A DNA stretch of 64,000 nt, taken from NCBI RefSeq assembly GCF_002091755.1, contig NZ_BDAI01000011.1, positions 62,001 through 126,000 of the forward strand. The letters are read 5' to 3'. The first letter of the stretch is position 1. Each line of letters opens with the position of its first letter. The notes beneath the pieces are model-generated. The model was not told the DNA's origin. It did no database searches and saw only the letters and a list, made by a program, of their open reading frames with translations. Source of the stretch: Pseudomonas nitroreducens NBRC 12694. Lineage in GTDB: Bacteria > Pseudomonadota > Gammaproteobacteria > Pseudomonadales > Pseudomonadaceae. Positions 24,521-33,150 of the stretch are shown here, piece by piece. The position numbers and the translations under genes are program-made.

Positions 24521-25303
24521 TCAGTAGGTTCCCGGATAAGCGCCGCCATCGAGCAACAGGTTCTGCCCGGTCAGGTAGCCGGCCTGTGCGCTGCACAGAA
24601 AGGCGCAGAACTGGCCGAATTCTTCCGCGCTGCCGAAGCGCCCGGCGGGGATTTCCTGCTTGCCGGTCTCCACCAGCTCATCTTCATCGCGCCCGCTCAG
24701 CTGGGCGGCGCGGTGGAAGCCGCTGCGCAGGCGATCGGTATCGAAGGAGCCGGGCAGCAGGCCGTTGATGGTCACGTTCCTGCCCGCCACCTGCGGTTGG
24801 CGTGCCAGGCCGGCGACGAAGCCGGTCAGGCCGCTGCGCGCTCCGTTGGACAGCCCGAGAGTGGCGATTGGCGCCTTCACCGAGCCGGACGTGATGTTGA
24901 CGATGCGGCCGAAACCGCGCTCGGCCATGCCGTCCACCGTGGCCTTGATCAGCTCGATGGGCGTGAGCATGTTCAGCTCCAGGGCGCGCAGCCAGTCTTC
25001 GCGTTCCCAGTCGCGGAAATCGCCGGGTGGCGGGCCGCCAGCATTGTTCACCAGGATGTCCACCTGCGGGCAGGCGGCGAGCAGCGCGGCACGCACCTCC
25101 GGCTGGCTGATGTCGCCGGCCACTTCGCGCACTTCCACGCCCAGTTGGCGCAGCTCGGCGGCGGTAGCGGCGAGGGTATCGACGTCGCGGGCGTTGATCG
25201 CCAGGTTCACGCCCTCGCGGGCCAACGCCACGGCGCAACCCTTGCCCAGCCCCTTGCTGGCGGCGCAGACCACGGCCCAGCGGCCCTTGATGCCCAGATC
25301 CAT
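24521..25303 (-). CDS. SDR-family protein with atypical active site
   Basis: 260 residues. The cofactor motif is CAASKGLGKGCAVALAREG (variant GxxxGxG) with DILVNNAGG. The usual Ser-Tyr-Lys triad is altered: after ITSGSVKAPIA the YxxxK stretch reads SNGAR, so Tyr is replaced by Ser and Lys by Arg. This SNGARxGLTG form occurs in a known SDR subgroup annotated as oxidoreductases, but the chemistry is uncertain. A GGAGA site decides the start at 25303. It is the last enzyme of a run MFS-AKR-MDR-SDR. Confidence 0.8.
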   Translation of the reverse strand: MDLGIKGRWAVVCAASKGLGKGCAVALAREGVNLAINARDVDTLAATAAELRQLGVEVREVAGDISQPEVRAALLAACPQVDILVNNAGGPPPGDFRDWEREDWLRALELNMLTPIELIKATVDGMAERGFGRIVNITSGSVKAPIATLGLSNGARSGLTGFVAGLARQPQVAGRNVTINGLLPGSFDTDRLRSGFHRAAQLSGRDEDELVETGKQEIPAGRFGSAEEFGQFCAFLCSAQAGYLTGQNLLLDGGAYPGTY

Positions 25304-25395
25304 GTTGTTCTCCTGTGTGTTTGCCCGGGGAGTGTCTTTGTAGGACGTGTTCGTCCTGCGAAATGGGAGTTCCGCTTTCGCCCGCAGCGCTCTGG

Positions 25396-26409
25396 TCAGG
25401 CAACGACCATCGGCGCCGGCAGCAGACTGATCCATTTACCGCTGCCTTCGCCGGACTTCAAGCGCCGCAGCGCTTCGGGCAGTTCGGCGAAGTCGAACAA
25501 CTGCTTCGCTGGCGCCTGCAACTGGCCGCTGGCGACGCCCTGCATCAGGCTCGCTGCCGCCTGGTGCAGCTCCTGCCAGTCCAGCGCTTCGCCGTGGGCA
25601 TGGATGCTGTTGAGCGCCACTTCGTGCAGCGAGATGGCAGTGCTGAAGGCTGGCAGCGGAGCGTTTTCCTGGCGGTCCTGAATGCATACCAGGTGGCCGT
25701 TGTAGCCCAGCAGCGGGGCGAGGCTGGCGGCGTGGTTGCCGCTGACGGTATCGAAGATGCCCTGCAGGCGGCGCGGGCCGAGGGCTTCGCGCAGGTGCTG
25801 GGACCACTGCCCGTCGCGGTAGTCGAAGACCCCGGCGATACCCAGTTGCAGCAGGTGTTCGCGGTGTTTCGGCGCCGCGGTCACCCACACGCGCAGCCCA
25901 CGTTGCAGCGCCAGTTGCGCGAGCAGATAGCCGACCGCACCACCGGCGCCGGTCACCAGCACATCGCGGTGGTTGCAGGCCGGCAGCTTATTCAGTGCTT
26001 GCCAGGCCGTGAGGCCGGGGCAGGGCAGGCTGGCGGCGGTGGCGTCGTCCAGCGAATCGGGCACCGGGTAGACAGCACGGGCGCGCAGCAGGGTGTACTC
26101 GGCAAAGCTGCCGCCACGGGTCAGCGCCTGGTGGTAGGCGACGCGGGCGCCGGCGCGCAGGTTCACTTCGCTGCCCACCGCAATGACGATGCCGACACCA
26201 TCCACGCCAGGTACCTGGCCTTGCTGCCAGTCGTCGCGGCCCCAGTCGATCATCTTCCAGTCCACCGGATTCAGCGCGATAGCGGTGTTGGCCACCAGTA
26301 CCTCGTCCGGACCGGGCTGCGGAATCGGTAGGCGCACCTGTTTCAGGCCATCGAGGCCGGCGCTGGGCGTCCAGGTCCAGGCGGCATAATCTGCAGTGAT
26401 AGCGCTCAT
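25396..26409 (-). CDS. MDR-family (zinc-less) NAD(P)H-dependent alcohol dehydrogenase/quinone reductase-like
   Basis: 337 residues. N-terminal GroES-like domain (ALNPVDWKMIDWG...VPGVDGVGIVIAVGSEV) and Rossmann domain VLVTGAGGAVGYLLAQLALQRGLRVWVTA (AxGGxG). The cysteine/histidine ligands for structural and catalytic zinc are missing, which places it with quinone-oxidoreductase-like enzymes. Substrate unknown. It sits 60 bp after the AKR gene and 92 bp before the SDR gene, probably in one operon. Confidence 0.82.
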   Translation of the reverse strand: MSAITADYAAWTWTPSAGLDGLKQVRLPIPQPGPDEVLVANTAIALNPVDWKMIDWGRDDWQQGQVPGVDGVGIVIAVGSEVNLRAGARVAYHQALTRGGSFAEYTLLRARAVYPVPDSLDDATAASLPCPGLTAWQALNKLPACNHRDVLVTGAGGAVGYLLAQLALQRGLRVWVTAAPKHREHLLQLGIAGVFDYRDGQWSQHLREALGPRRLQGIFDTVSGNHAASLAPLLGYNGHLVCIQDRQENAPLPAFSTAISLHEVALNSIHAHGEALDWQELHQAAASLMQGVASGQLQAPAKQLFDFAELPEALRRLKSGEGSGKWISLLPAPMVVA

Positions 26410-26469
26410 GAAGACTCCTTGGAAACGGGAAAGCCGCCCCCGGTGGGGCGGCTGTCGGTCAGCGGCGGA

Positions 26470-27273
26470 TCAATCCCAGGCCGGGGCCAGGCTTTCCGGG
26501 CTGGTGATGCGCTCGTTGCGCTCCAGTGCGGCGATGGCGGCCATGTCGGCGTCGGTCAGGCGCAGGTCGACGGCGCGCAGGTTGCCTTCGAGGTTCTCGC
26601 GCTTGGTGGACGACGGGATCACCGAGTAGCCCAGCTGCATCGCCCAGGCCAGGGTGACCTGCGCCGGCGTGACGCCGTGGCGCTTGGCGATACCGATGAT
26701 CACCTCGTCGCTGAGCACCTTGCCGTAGCCCAGGGTCATGTAGGAGGTGATGTGGATGCCCTGGCTCTGGGCGAACTCCACCACCTTGCGGTTCTGCAGG
26801 TAGGGGTGCAGTTCCACCTGGTTGGTGGCGATCTGGCCGGCGCCGACAGCGGCAATGGCCTCCTGCATCAGGGCGATGGTGAAGTTGGACACGCCGATCT
26901 CGCCGGTCAGGCCCTGGGCCTTGGCTTCGGCCAGGGCGCCCATGAACTCGGCGACCGGTACCTGGCCCTTGGGCGACGGCCAGTGGATCAGGGTCAGCTC
27001 GACGCGGTCGGTACGCAGCTTGTGCAGGCTGTCCTTGAGGCTGGGGATCAGCTTGTCGGCGGCGTAGTTCTCGGTCCAGATCTTGGTGGTCAGGTACAGA
27101 TCGTCGCGCTTTACCTTGCTGCCGGCGATGGCTTCGCCGACGTCGGCTTCGTTGCCGTAGATCTGCGCGGTGTCGATGGCGCGGTAACCCAGGTCCAGCG
27201 CAGTGCGGATCGAGTCGATGACGGTCTGGCCCTTGAGGCGGAAGGTGCCGAGGCCGAAGGCGGGAACGCTCAT
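26470..27273 (-). CDS. Aldo/keto reductase (DkgA/B-like)
   Basis: 267 residues with the AKR tetrad: Asp and Tyr in AIDTAQIYGNEADVG, Lys in YLTTKIWTENY, His in LTLIHWPSPKG. EIGVSNFTIALM and VIPSSTKRENLEGNL are the later family motifs (the latter binding NADPH). DkgB-like enzymes reduce 2,5-diketogluconate, methylglyoxal and other carbonyls. It follows the MFS gene after 21 bp, suggesting a carbonyl/electrophile detoxification unit. Confidence 0.86.
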   Translation of the reverse strand: MSVPAFGLGTFRLKGQTVIDSIRTALDLGYRAIDTAQIYGNEADVGEAIAGSKVKRDDLYLTTKIWTENYAADKLIPSLKDSLHKLRTDRVELTLIHWPSPKGQVPVAEFMGALAEAKAQGLTGEIGVSNFTIALMQEAIAAVGAGQIATNQVELHPYLQNRKVVEFAQSQGIHITSYMTLGYGKVLSDEVIIGIAKRHGVTPAQVTLAWAMQLGYSVIPSSTKRENLEGNLRAVDLRLTDADMAAIAALERNERITSPESLAPAWD

Positions 27274-27294
27274 GGAAGAACTCCTTGTGGTCGA

Positions 27295-28494
27295 TCAGTG
27301 AGTGGGAACCGCGCCAGGGGCGGCCGGTTCCATGGAATTGCGCCGGTCCAGACGACCGCTCAGGGCGGTCAGGCCGAAGGCGGCGAGGGTGACGACAGCG
27401 GCGATCCAGGGCGTATGGCCCAGGCCCAGGTGGCTGACCACCAGGCCGCCGGCCCAGGAGCCACCGGCCACGCCGAGGTTGAACGCGGCGATGTTGAAGC
27501 CGGCGGCCACGTCCACGGCGTCCGGCGCCACGCGCTCGGCCTGCTGTACCACGTAGACCTGCAGACCCGGTACGTTGCCGAAGGCGACGGCGCCCCAGGC
27601 GAGCACGGTCAACACCACCAGCCACGGGTTGCCGGCGGTGAAGGTGAGCACCAGCAGCACCGAAGCCAGCAGGCCGAAGATGATCTTCAGGGCGCTCACC
27701 GGACCGCGTTTGTCAGCCAGGCGGCCGCCCCAGATATTGCCGATGGCTACCGAGACACCGTAGGCCAGGAGCACGGCGCCGACCATGTTCGGGCTGAAAC
27801 CGGCCAGATCCTGGAGGATCGGCGCGAGGAAGGTGAAAGCGATCAGCGAGCCGCCGTAGCCCACCGCGGTCATCGCGTAGACCAGCAGCAGGCGCGGCTG
27901 CAGCAGCACGCGGGCCTGGCGCAGCAGCGGAGCCGGCGGCGTGTGCTGGATGTTCTTCGGCACGAACAGCAGGCTGCCGAGCAGGGCGATCACGCCAAAG
28001 GCGGCCACCACCAGGAAGGTCACGCGCCAGCCCAGGTGCTGGCCGATGAAGGTACCCAGCGGAATGCCGGTGACGAAGGCGACGGTCATGCCGCTGAACA
28101 TGGTGGCGATCGCGCTGGCGGCCTTGTCCTTGCTCACCAGGTTGGTGGCGATGATCGAGCCGACCGAGAAGAACACGCCGTGGGCGAGGCCGGTGAGGAT
28201 GCGCGCGACGATCAGCGATTCGTAGCTGGGCGCCTGCCAGGCCACCAGGTTGCCGACGGTGAACAGCGCCATCAACCCGACCAGCAACGCCTTGCGTGGA
28301 ATGCGCCCGGTCATGGCGGTCAGCAGCGGTGCGCCGATGGCGACGCTCAGGGCGTAGAGGCTCACCAGCAGGCCGGCGGAGGGCAGGGTGACCCCCAGGT
28401 CGCTGGCGATGGTGGGAATCAGGCCGACGATGACGAACTCCGTCGTGCCGATGGCGAAGGCACTGAGCGTCAGCGCCAGGAGGGCGAGGGGCAT
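27295..28494 (-). CDS. MFS transporter, DHA1 family
   Basis: 399 residues with 12 predicted membrane helices. MPLALLALTLSAFAIGTTEFVIVGLIPTIASDLGV is the typical start of the AraJ/PbuE/YdeA-type DHA1 branch. The motif A-like loop is present as ATNLVSKDKAASAIATMFSGMTVA and GGRLADKRG. Probable proton-driven efflux of a sugar, purine or drug. First gene of the MFS-AKR-MDR-SDR run, divergent from the GFA-family gene; GGATAGTTGATCC (28578-28590) lies in the shared gap. Confidence 0.86.
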   Translation of the reverse strand: MPLALLALTLSAFAIGTTEFVIVGLIPTIASDLGVTLPSAGLLVSLYALSVAIGAPLLTAMTGRIPRKALLVGLMALFTVGNLVAWQAPSYESLIVARILTGLAHGVFFSVGSIIATNLVSKDKAASAIATMFSGMTVAFVTGIPLGTFIGQHLGWRVTFLVVAAFGVIALLGSLLFVPKNIQHTPPAPLLRQARVLLQPRLLLVYAMTAVGYGGSLIAFTFLAPILQDLAGFSPNMVGAVLLAYGVSVAIGNIWGGRLADKRGPVSALKIIFGLLASVLLVLTFTAGNPWLVVLTVLAWGAVAFGNVPGLQVYVVQQAERVAPDAVDVAAGFNIAAFNLGVAGGSWAGGLVVSHLGLGHTPWIAAVVTLAAFGLTALSGRLDRRNSMEPAAPGAVPTH

Positions 28495-28661
28495 GGTGGG
28501 GGGCTCCGGACGAATGGGATGCGATGGGAGGCATTGTCCGGAAGTCAGCCCTTGAGAAAAACGCGTTGAAGGGCAAAGGATAGTTGATCCTGAATCACGA
28601 ATAGGGTGAGGGTCTACGCTTGCAGGCAGTGATCAAGGGCACTTGTGACGAGGAATCAGCC

Positions 28662-29027
28662 ATGCACTACACCGGCACCTGCCACTGCGGCGCGGTGGCT
28701 TTCGCCTTCGACGCGGAACTCGACGAACTGGTGCGCTGCGACTGCTCGTTGTGCGGCAAGCGCAACGCGCTGATGGCAACCGTGCCGAAGGGCAACTTCC
28801 GTCTGACCCGCGGCGATCAGGCCTTGCGCCTGTATCGCTGGAACAGCGGCGTGGCGCTGCACTATTTCTGCGGAACGTGCGGGATCTACGTCTATCACCA
28901 GCGCCGCAGCAACCCGGCGCTGCTCAGCGTGAACGCCTGCTGCATCGACGGGTTCGACCCTGAATCGCTGCCGCTGCGGCGGGTGGATGGCAGGAGCATG
29001 ACCACCGTGGCGGCGCCCGACCAGTAG
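28662..29027 (+). CDS. GFA (CENP-V/Gfa) domain protein
   Basis: 121 residues. Zinc-binding cysteines are in TCHCGAVAF, RCDCSLCGKRNALMA and YFCGTCGIYVYH, the signature of glutathione-dependent formaldehyde-activating enzyme-like proteins. Most members are not true formaldehyde enzymes and have unknown function. GAGGAA precedes the ATG at 28662. Monocistronic and convergent with paaZ. Confidence 0.85.
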   Translation: MHYTGTCHCGAVAFAFDAELDELVRCDCSLCGKRNALMATVPKGNFRLTRGDQALRLYRWNSGVALHYFCGTCGIYVYHQRRSNPALLSVNACCIDGFDPESLPLRRVDGRSMTTVAAPDQ

Positions 29028-29084
29028 GGCCCTGGCAGCGGAGAGGCTCCGCTGGCGCCTGCATGTCGGCAGCGCGCGGGCATG

Positions 29085-29106
29085 AAAAAACCGGCCCGAA
29101 GGCCGG
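29085..29106 (-). terminator. Terminator of the paaABCDEZ transcript
   Basis: On the minus strand CCGGCC-TTCG-GGCCGG is followed by TTTTTT (complement of 29085-29090). It lies 35 bp past the paaZ stop and ends the operon; the divergent side faces the GFA gene. Confidence 0.88.
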
Positions 29107-29140
29107 TCGAAGATGGCAGCGGAGTTGAGCGCTCAGCGCA

Positions 29141-31192
29141 TCACGCGCGCTTGAGCACCAGGGTGAGGATGTCGTAGCTGGCCACCAGTTCGCCGAGCTG
29201 GTTGGTGACTTCCACGTCCCAGGCGACCACGCCCTGCGGTTCGCCCTTGGGGCTCTTCTTGCCCTGGTCGATCTTGCGCTTGCAGGTCAGGCGCGCCTGG
29301 ATGGTGTCGCCGATGCCCACCGGGTTGATGAAGCGCAGGCTGTCCAGGCCGTAGTTGGCCAGCACCGGGCCGACGCCGGGCGAGACGAACAGGCCGGCCG
29401 CCGCCGAGAGCACGAAGTAGCCATGGGCGATGCGCTTGCCGAACTGCGAGTCCTTGGCCGCCAGTTCGTCGAAGTGCATATAGAAGTGGTCGCCCGACAG
29501 GCAGCCGAAGTTGACCAGGTCGGCCTCGGTGACGGTGCGGCGATGGGTCAGCAGCGATTCGCCGATCTTCAGGTCGTCGAAGTGGCGGCGGAACGGATGC
29601 ACCTCGGTCTCGTAGACCTTGGCGCCGCGCACGTACTCGCCGGTGACGGCCATCAGCATGCTCGGCGAGCCCTGTACGGCGGTGCGCTGCAGGTAGTGCT
29701 TCACCGCGCGCAGGCCGCCCAGTTCTTCACCACCGCCGGCGCGACCCGGGCCGCCGTGCTTGAGCACCGGCAGTGGCGAGCCGTGGCCGGTGGATTCGGC
29801 GGCGGATTCGCGGTCGAGGATATGCAGGCGGCCGTGCAGGGCGCCCATCACCGGGACGACTTTGGCGGCGACCTGCGGATCACGGGTGATCAGGCTCGCC
29901 ACCAGGCTGCCCTTGCCGCGAGCGGCGAGGGCGACGGCTTCGTCGATATCGTCGTAGGCCATCAGGGTGGTCACCGGACCGAACGCCTCGATGTCGTGGG
30001 CGCCGCCTTCGGCGTGCGGATCGCGGCTGCGCAGCAGGGTCGGGGCGAAGAATGCGCCTTCGGCCACGCCGTCGCCGCGCGGGGCGAAGCCGTCCTTCGC
30101 GCCGAACACCAGTTCGCTGGATTTCAGCAGGGCTTCCACGCGCTCGGCGACGTCGGCCTGCTGGGCATGGGAGGCCAGGGCGCCCATTTTCACGCCGTCC
30201 ACTGAGGGATCGCCGACCACGACCTTGGCCAGGCGCTCGCGCAGGCGGTCGGCAACGGCGTCGATGTGCTTGGCGGGCACGATGGCGCGGCGGATGGCGG
30301 TGCACTTCTGCCCGGCCTTGACGGTCATCTCGCGGGCCACTTCCTTGACGAAGAGGTCGAATTCCTCGTCGTCCGGGGTGACGTCCGGCGCGAGAATGGC
30401 GCAGTTCAGCGAGTCGGCCTCGGCGTTGAACGGCACCGAGTTACGGATCAGGTTTGAATTGACGCGCAGCTTGGCGGCGGTGTCGGCGGAGCCGGTGAAG
30501 GTGACGATGTCCTGGCCCTGCAGGCGGTCCAGCAGGTCGCCGGTGCCGCCGATGATCAGTTGCAGGCTGCCGGCCGGGAGCAGGCCGGATTCGTGCATCA
30601 GGCGCACGGCGGCTTCGGTGATGTAGCTGGTGGCGGTGGCCGGTTTGACGATGCACGGCATGCCGGCGAGGAAGCTCGGCGCGAACTTCTCCAGCATCCC
30701 CCAGATCGGGAAGTTGAAGGCGTTGATGTGCACGGCGATGCCGCCGCGCGGCACCAGGATGTGGCTGCCGGCGAACTTGCCGGTCTTGCCCAGCGGCATG
30801 GCCGGGCCTTCGTGGACCACGTTGCCCGAGGGCAGCTCGCGGCCGCCGACGCCGGCGTAGGCGAACAGGGTGCCGGCGCCGCCTTCGATGTCGATCCAGC
30901 TGTCGGCGCGGGTGGCGCCGCTGTGGCGGGAAATCTCGTAGAGCTGTTCCTTGCGCTCGGTGAGGTACAGCGCCAGGGCTTTCAGGCGCTGGGCGCGCTG
31001 CTGGAAGTCCATGGACATCAGTTCCTTGAGGCCCTGCTCACGGGCGTGGGCGACGGCTTCGGCGAAGTCCAGCGCCTCCTCGTGGGTGCGCGCCACGGTC
31101 TGGCCGTTGAGCGCGCTATGCAGCGCCTGGGCGCCATGCTGGCCGACCCAGCGGCCGCCGATGAAACTTTGCAGGATAGGCTCTTGGGCCAT
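29141..31192 (-). CDS. paaZ: Bifunctional oxepin-CoA hydrolase / 3-oxo-5,6-dehydrosuberyl-CoA semialdehyde dehydrogenase
   Basis: 683 residues. N-terminal ALDH domain with Glu258 (NAEADSLN) and nucleophile Cys297 (KAGQKCTAIRR), and C-terminal MaoC-like R-hydratase from about residue 535, with Asp568/His569 in LSGDHFYMHF and His590 in AHGYFV. It opens the oxepin-CoA ring and oxidises the reactive semialdehyde in the phenylacetate pathway. Start at 31192 has a GGA site; a 27-codon upstream tail is not coding-like. A 180-bp spacer separates it from paaE. Confidence 0.96.
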   Translation of the reverse strand: MAQEPILQSFIGGRWVGQHGAQALHSALNGQTVARTHEEALDFAEAVAHAREQGLKELMSMDFQQRAQRLKALALYLTERKEQLYEISRHSGATRADSWIDIEGGAGTLFAYAGVGGRELPSGNVVHEGPAMPLGKTGKFAGSHILVPRGGIAVHINAFNFPIWGMLEKFAPSFLAGMPCIVKPATATSYITEAAVRLMHESGLLPAGSLQLIIGGTGDLLDRLQGQDIVTFTGSADTAAKLRVNSNLIRNSVPFNAEADSLNCAILAPDVTPDDEEFDLFVKEVAREMTVKAGQKCTAIRRAIVPAKHIDAVADRLRERLAKVVVGDPSVDGVKMGALASHAQQADVAERVEALLKSSELVFGAKDGFAPRGDGVAEGAFFAPTLLRSRDPHAEGGAHDIEAFGPVTTLMAYDDIDEAVALAARGKGSLVASLITRDPQVAAKVVPVMGALHGRLHILDRESAAESTGHGSPLPVLKHGGPGRAGGGEELGGLRAVKHYLQRTAVQGSPSMLMAVTGEYVRGAKVYETEVHPFRRHFDDLKIGESLLTHRRTVTEADLVNFGCLSGDHFYMHFDELAAKDSQFGKRIAHGYFVLSAAAGLFVSPGVGPVLANYGLDSLRFINPVGIGDTIQARLTCKRKIDQGKKSPKGEPQGVVAWDVEVTNQLGELVASYDILTLVLKRA

Positions 31193-31372
31193 GGTTGTTG
31201 TCCTCCGGATCGCTACGCAAGGGTGCCGGCTGCTGCCGGTGACCGCCGCGCCGGGTGGGCGTCGGCGGCGCATTCTTCATTGGCGGGACGATGCCGCCGG
31301 ATTAGGTTCGCCAGGGGCCTTGTGGGCGCTGGCGGTGGAGCTGAATTCTTTCTGCAGGAGCGCAGGGCCAGA

Positions 31373-32449
31373 TCAGAGCTGGTCGAAATCGAGCACGACG
31401 TTGTCGCTGATCGGGTACGCCTGGCAGCTCAGTACGTAGCCCGCTGCCACTTCGTAGTCCTCCAGCGCGAAGTTGCTGTCCATTTCCACCTCGCCGGAAA
31501 CCACCTTGCACTTGCACGTCGAGCACACGCCGGCCTTGCAGGAATAGGGCAGTTCAGCGCCCTGGGCATTGCCGGCATCGAGCACGCTGACGCTGTTGCG
31601 GGCCAGCTCGAAGGACAGCTCGCGGCCGTCGCTGATCACGGTGATCTGGCTCTTCGCGCTGTTGACGGCAGCGGCAGCCTGGCGGGCTTCGCGCTTGCTC
31701 TCGCTGCCGGCGGCGGCGAACAGCTCGAAATGGATGCGCTCGGCCGGCATGCCGTTGACCTTGAGCTGGTCGCGCACGGTCTCGGTCATCGCCTGCGGGC
31801 CGCAGATGAAGGCAGCGTCCAGGCTCTTCACGTCGAGCCAGCGGCTGAACAGTTGGCCACACTTGTCGGCGTCGATGCGGCCGTTGTACAGGTCGACGTC
31901 CTGCTGCTCGCGGCTGAACACGAAGATCAGGTTGAGGCGCTGCAGGTAGCGGTTCTTCAGGTCTTCGAGCTGCTCGCGGAACATCGCGGCGTTGCTGGAG
32001 CGGTTGCCATAGAGCAGGGTGACGCGGCTGTGCGGCTCGGTTTCCAGGGTGGTCTTGACGATCGACAGGATCGGCGTGATGCCGCTGCCGGCGGCGACCG
32101 CCAGGTAGTTGCCGTGGCGCGCCGGGTCCAGTTCGACATTGAAGTGGCCGGCTGGCGGCATGACGTCCAGGCTGGCGCCGACCTTCAGCGTCTCGTTGGC
32201 GTAGGCGGAGAAGCGCCCGCCCGGCACGCGCTTGATCGCCACGCGCAGCTCGCCGTCATTCACGCCGCTGCAGATGGAGTAGGAGCGGCGCACTTCCTCG
32301 CCGTCGAGCTGGGTGCGCATGACCAGGTGCTGGCCATGCTGGAAGCGGAAGCTGTCGACCAGCTCCGCCGGGACGTCGAACGCGATGGACACGGCATCGC
32401 GGGTTTCCGCGCGCACTTCCTTGATTTTCAGGCTGTGGAATTTGCTCAT
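31373..32449 (-). CDS. paaE: Phenylacetyl-CoA 1,2-epoxidase reductase subunit
   Basis: 358 residues. Ferredoxin-NADP reductase type domain: FAD site RRSYSICSG, NAD(P) site AAGSGITPILSIVK. C-terminal plant-type 2Fe-2S ferredoxin with CKAGVCSTCKCKV and the distant Cys in GYVLSCQAYP. It passes electrons from NADPH to the diiron PaaA. AACAACAA overlaps its start codon (32449-32456), a possible Hfq/Crc target. It is set apart by 167 bp from paaD and 180 bp from paaZ, unlike the rest of the operon. Confidence 0.96.
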   Translation of the reverse strand: MSKFHSLKIKEVRAETRDAVSIAFDVPAELVDSFRFQHGQHLVMRTQLDGEEVRRSYSICSGVNDGELRVAIKRVPGGRFSAYANETLKVGASLDVMPPAGHFNVELDPARHGNYLAVAAGSGITPILSIVKTTLETEPHSRVTLLYGNRSSNAAMFREQLEDLKNRYLQRLNLIFVFSREQQDVDLYNGRIDADKCGQLFSRWLDVKSLDAAFICGPQAMTETVRDQLKVNGMPAERIHFELFAAAGSESKREARQAAAAVNSAKSQITVISDGRELSFELARNSVSVLDAGNAQGAELPYSCKAGVCSTCKCKVVSGEVEMDSNFALEDYEVAAGYVLSCQAYPISDNVVLDFDQL

Positions 32450-32616
32450 TGTTGTTCTCCTGCGGTTCTACCGCGCGGAGGGCGACTACAAACGTCGCGA
32501 GCGAAGGTCAGGCGAGGCGGAAGCGGCTTCGGAAGCGGGGTTCACATCTGTGAATGAGCAATTCGAAGTCGTTTTCAGCGACGCGTGGCTTAGCGCAGCG
32601 GTTTGTCTTCGTCCTC

Positions 32617-33150
32617 CTAGATGCACTTGAAGTAATCGAAGGGTTCGCGGCAGTCGATGCAGCGGTACAGCGCCTTGCAGGCGGTGGAGCCGAACTGGCT
32701 GAGCTGCTCGGTGTGCAGGCTGCCGCACTGCGGGCAGCGCACTTCCGGGGTCTCGCCAAGCAGGCTGCGCTTGCTGGTGCTGCCGGCCGGCGGGGCGATG
32801 CCGTAGTCGCGCAGCGCCTGGCGGCCGCTGTCGCTGATCCAGTCGGTGGTCCAGGCCGGGCTCAGGCGCCGCTCCAGTTGCGGCGCGGCGAAGCCGGCGT
32901 GCTCCAGGGCGTGCTGGATATCCTGCTCGATGACTTCGGTGGCCGGGCAGCCGGAGTAGGTCGGGGTGACCACCACGTGCAGGTGCCCGTCCTGCCAGTC
33001 GAGCCCGCGCACGATGCCGAGGTCGACCACGCTGACCACCGGCACTTCCGGGTCCATCACCGCGCCGAGCACGTGCCAGGCGCGGCTGAGGTCATCAGCC
33101 GTGCCGGCGCGCGCGCCGCGATCGCTGGTAATCAGCTCACCAGGTTGCAT
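32617..33150 (-). CDS. paaD: PaaD, MIP18/DUF59-type maturation protein
   Basis: 177 residues. DUF59 domain (VLGAVMDPEVPVVSVVDLGIVRGLDWQDGHLHVVVTPTYSGCPATEVIEQDI) followed by a C-terminal zinc-ribbon-like part, CPQCGSLHTEQLSQFGSTACKALYRCIDCREPFDYFKC. PaaD is needed for epoxidase function, probably for metal centre maturation. It overlaps paaC by 14 bp. After its TAG stop the sequence reads TAGGAGGA, a strong ribosome-site-like string with no start codon in range. Confidence 0.95.
   Translation of the reverse strand: MQPGELITSDRGARAGTADDLSRAWHVLGAVMDPEVPVVSVVDLGIVRGLDWQDGHLHVVVTPTYSGCPATEVIEQDIQHALEHAGFAAPQLERRLSPAWTTDWISDSGRQALRDYGIAPPAGSTSKRSLLGETPEVRCPQCGSLHTEQLSQFGSTACKALYRCIDCREPFDYFKCI

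Noticed and set aside
26419..28569. 716-codon plus-strand frame over the AKR and MFS genes
   Set aside because: It is the antisense of two well-recognised genes, is rich in Gln/His/Gly without domain signals, and has no start site.
30560..32557. 665-codon plus-strand frame over paaZ and paaE
   Set aside because: Antisense of paaZ/paaE with no family motif; a high-GC third-codon artefact.
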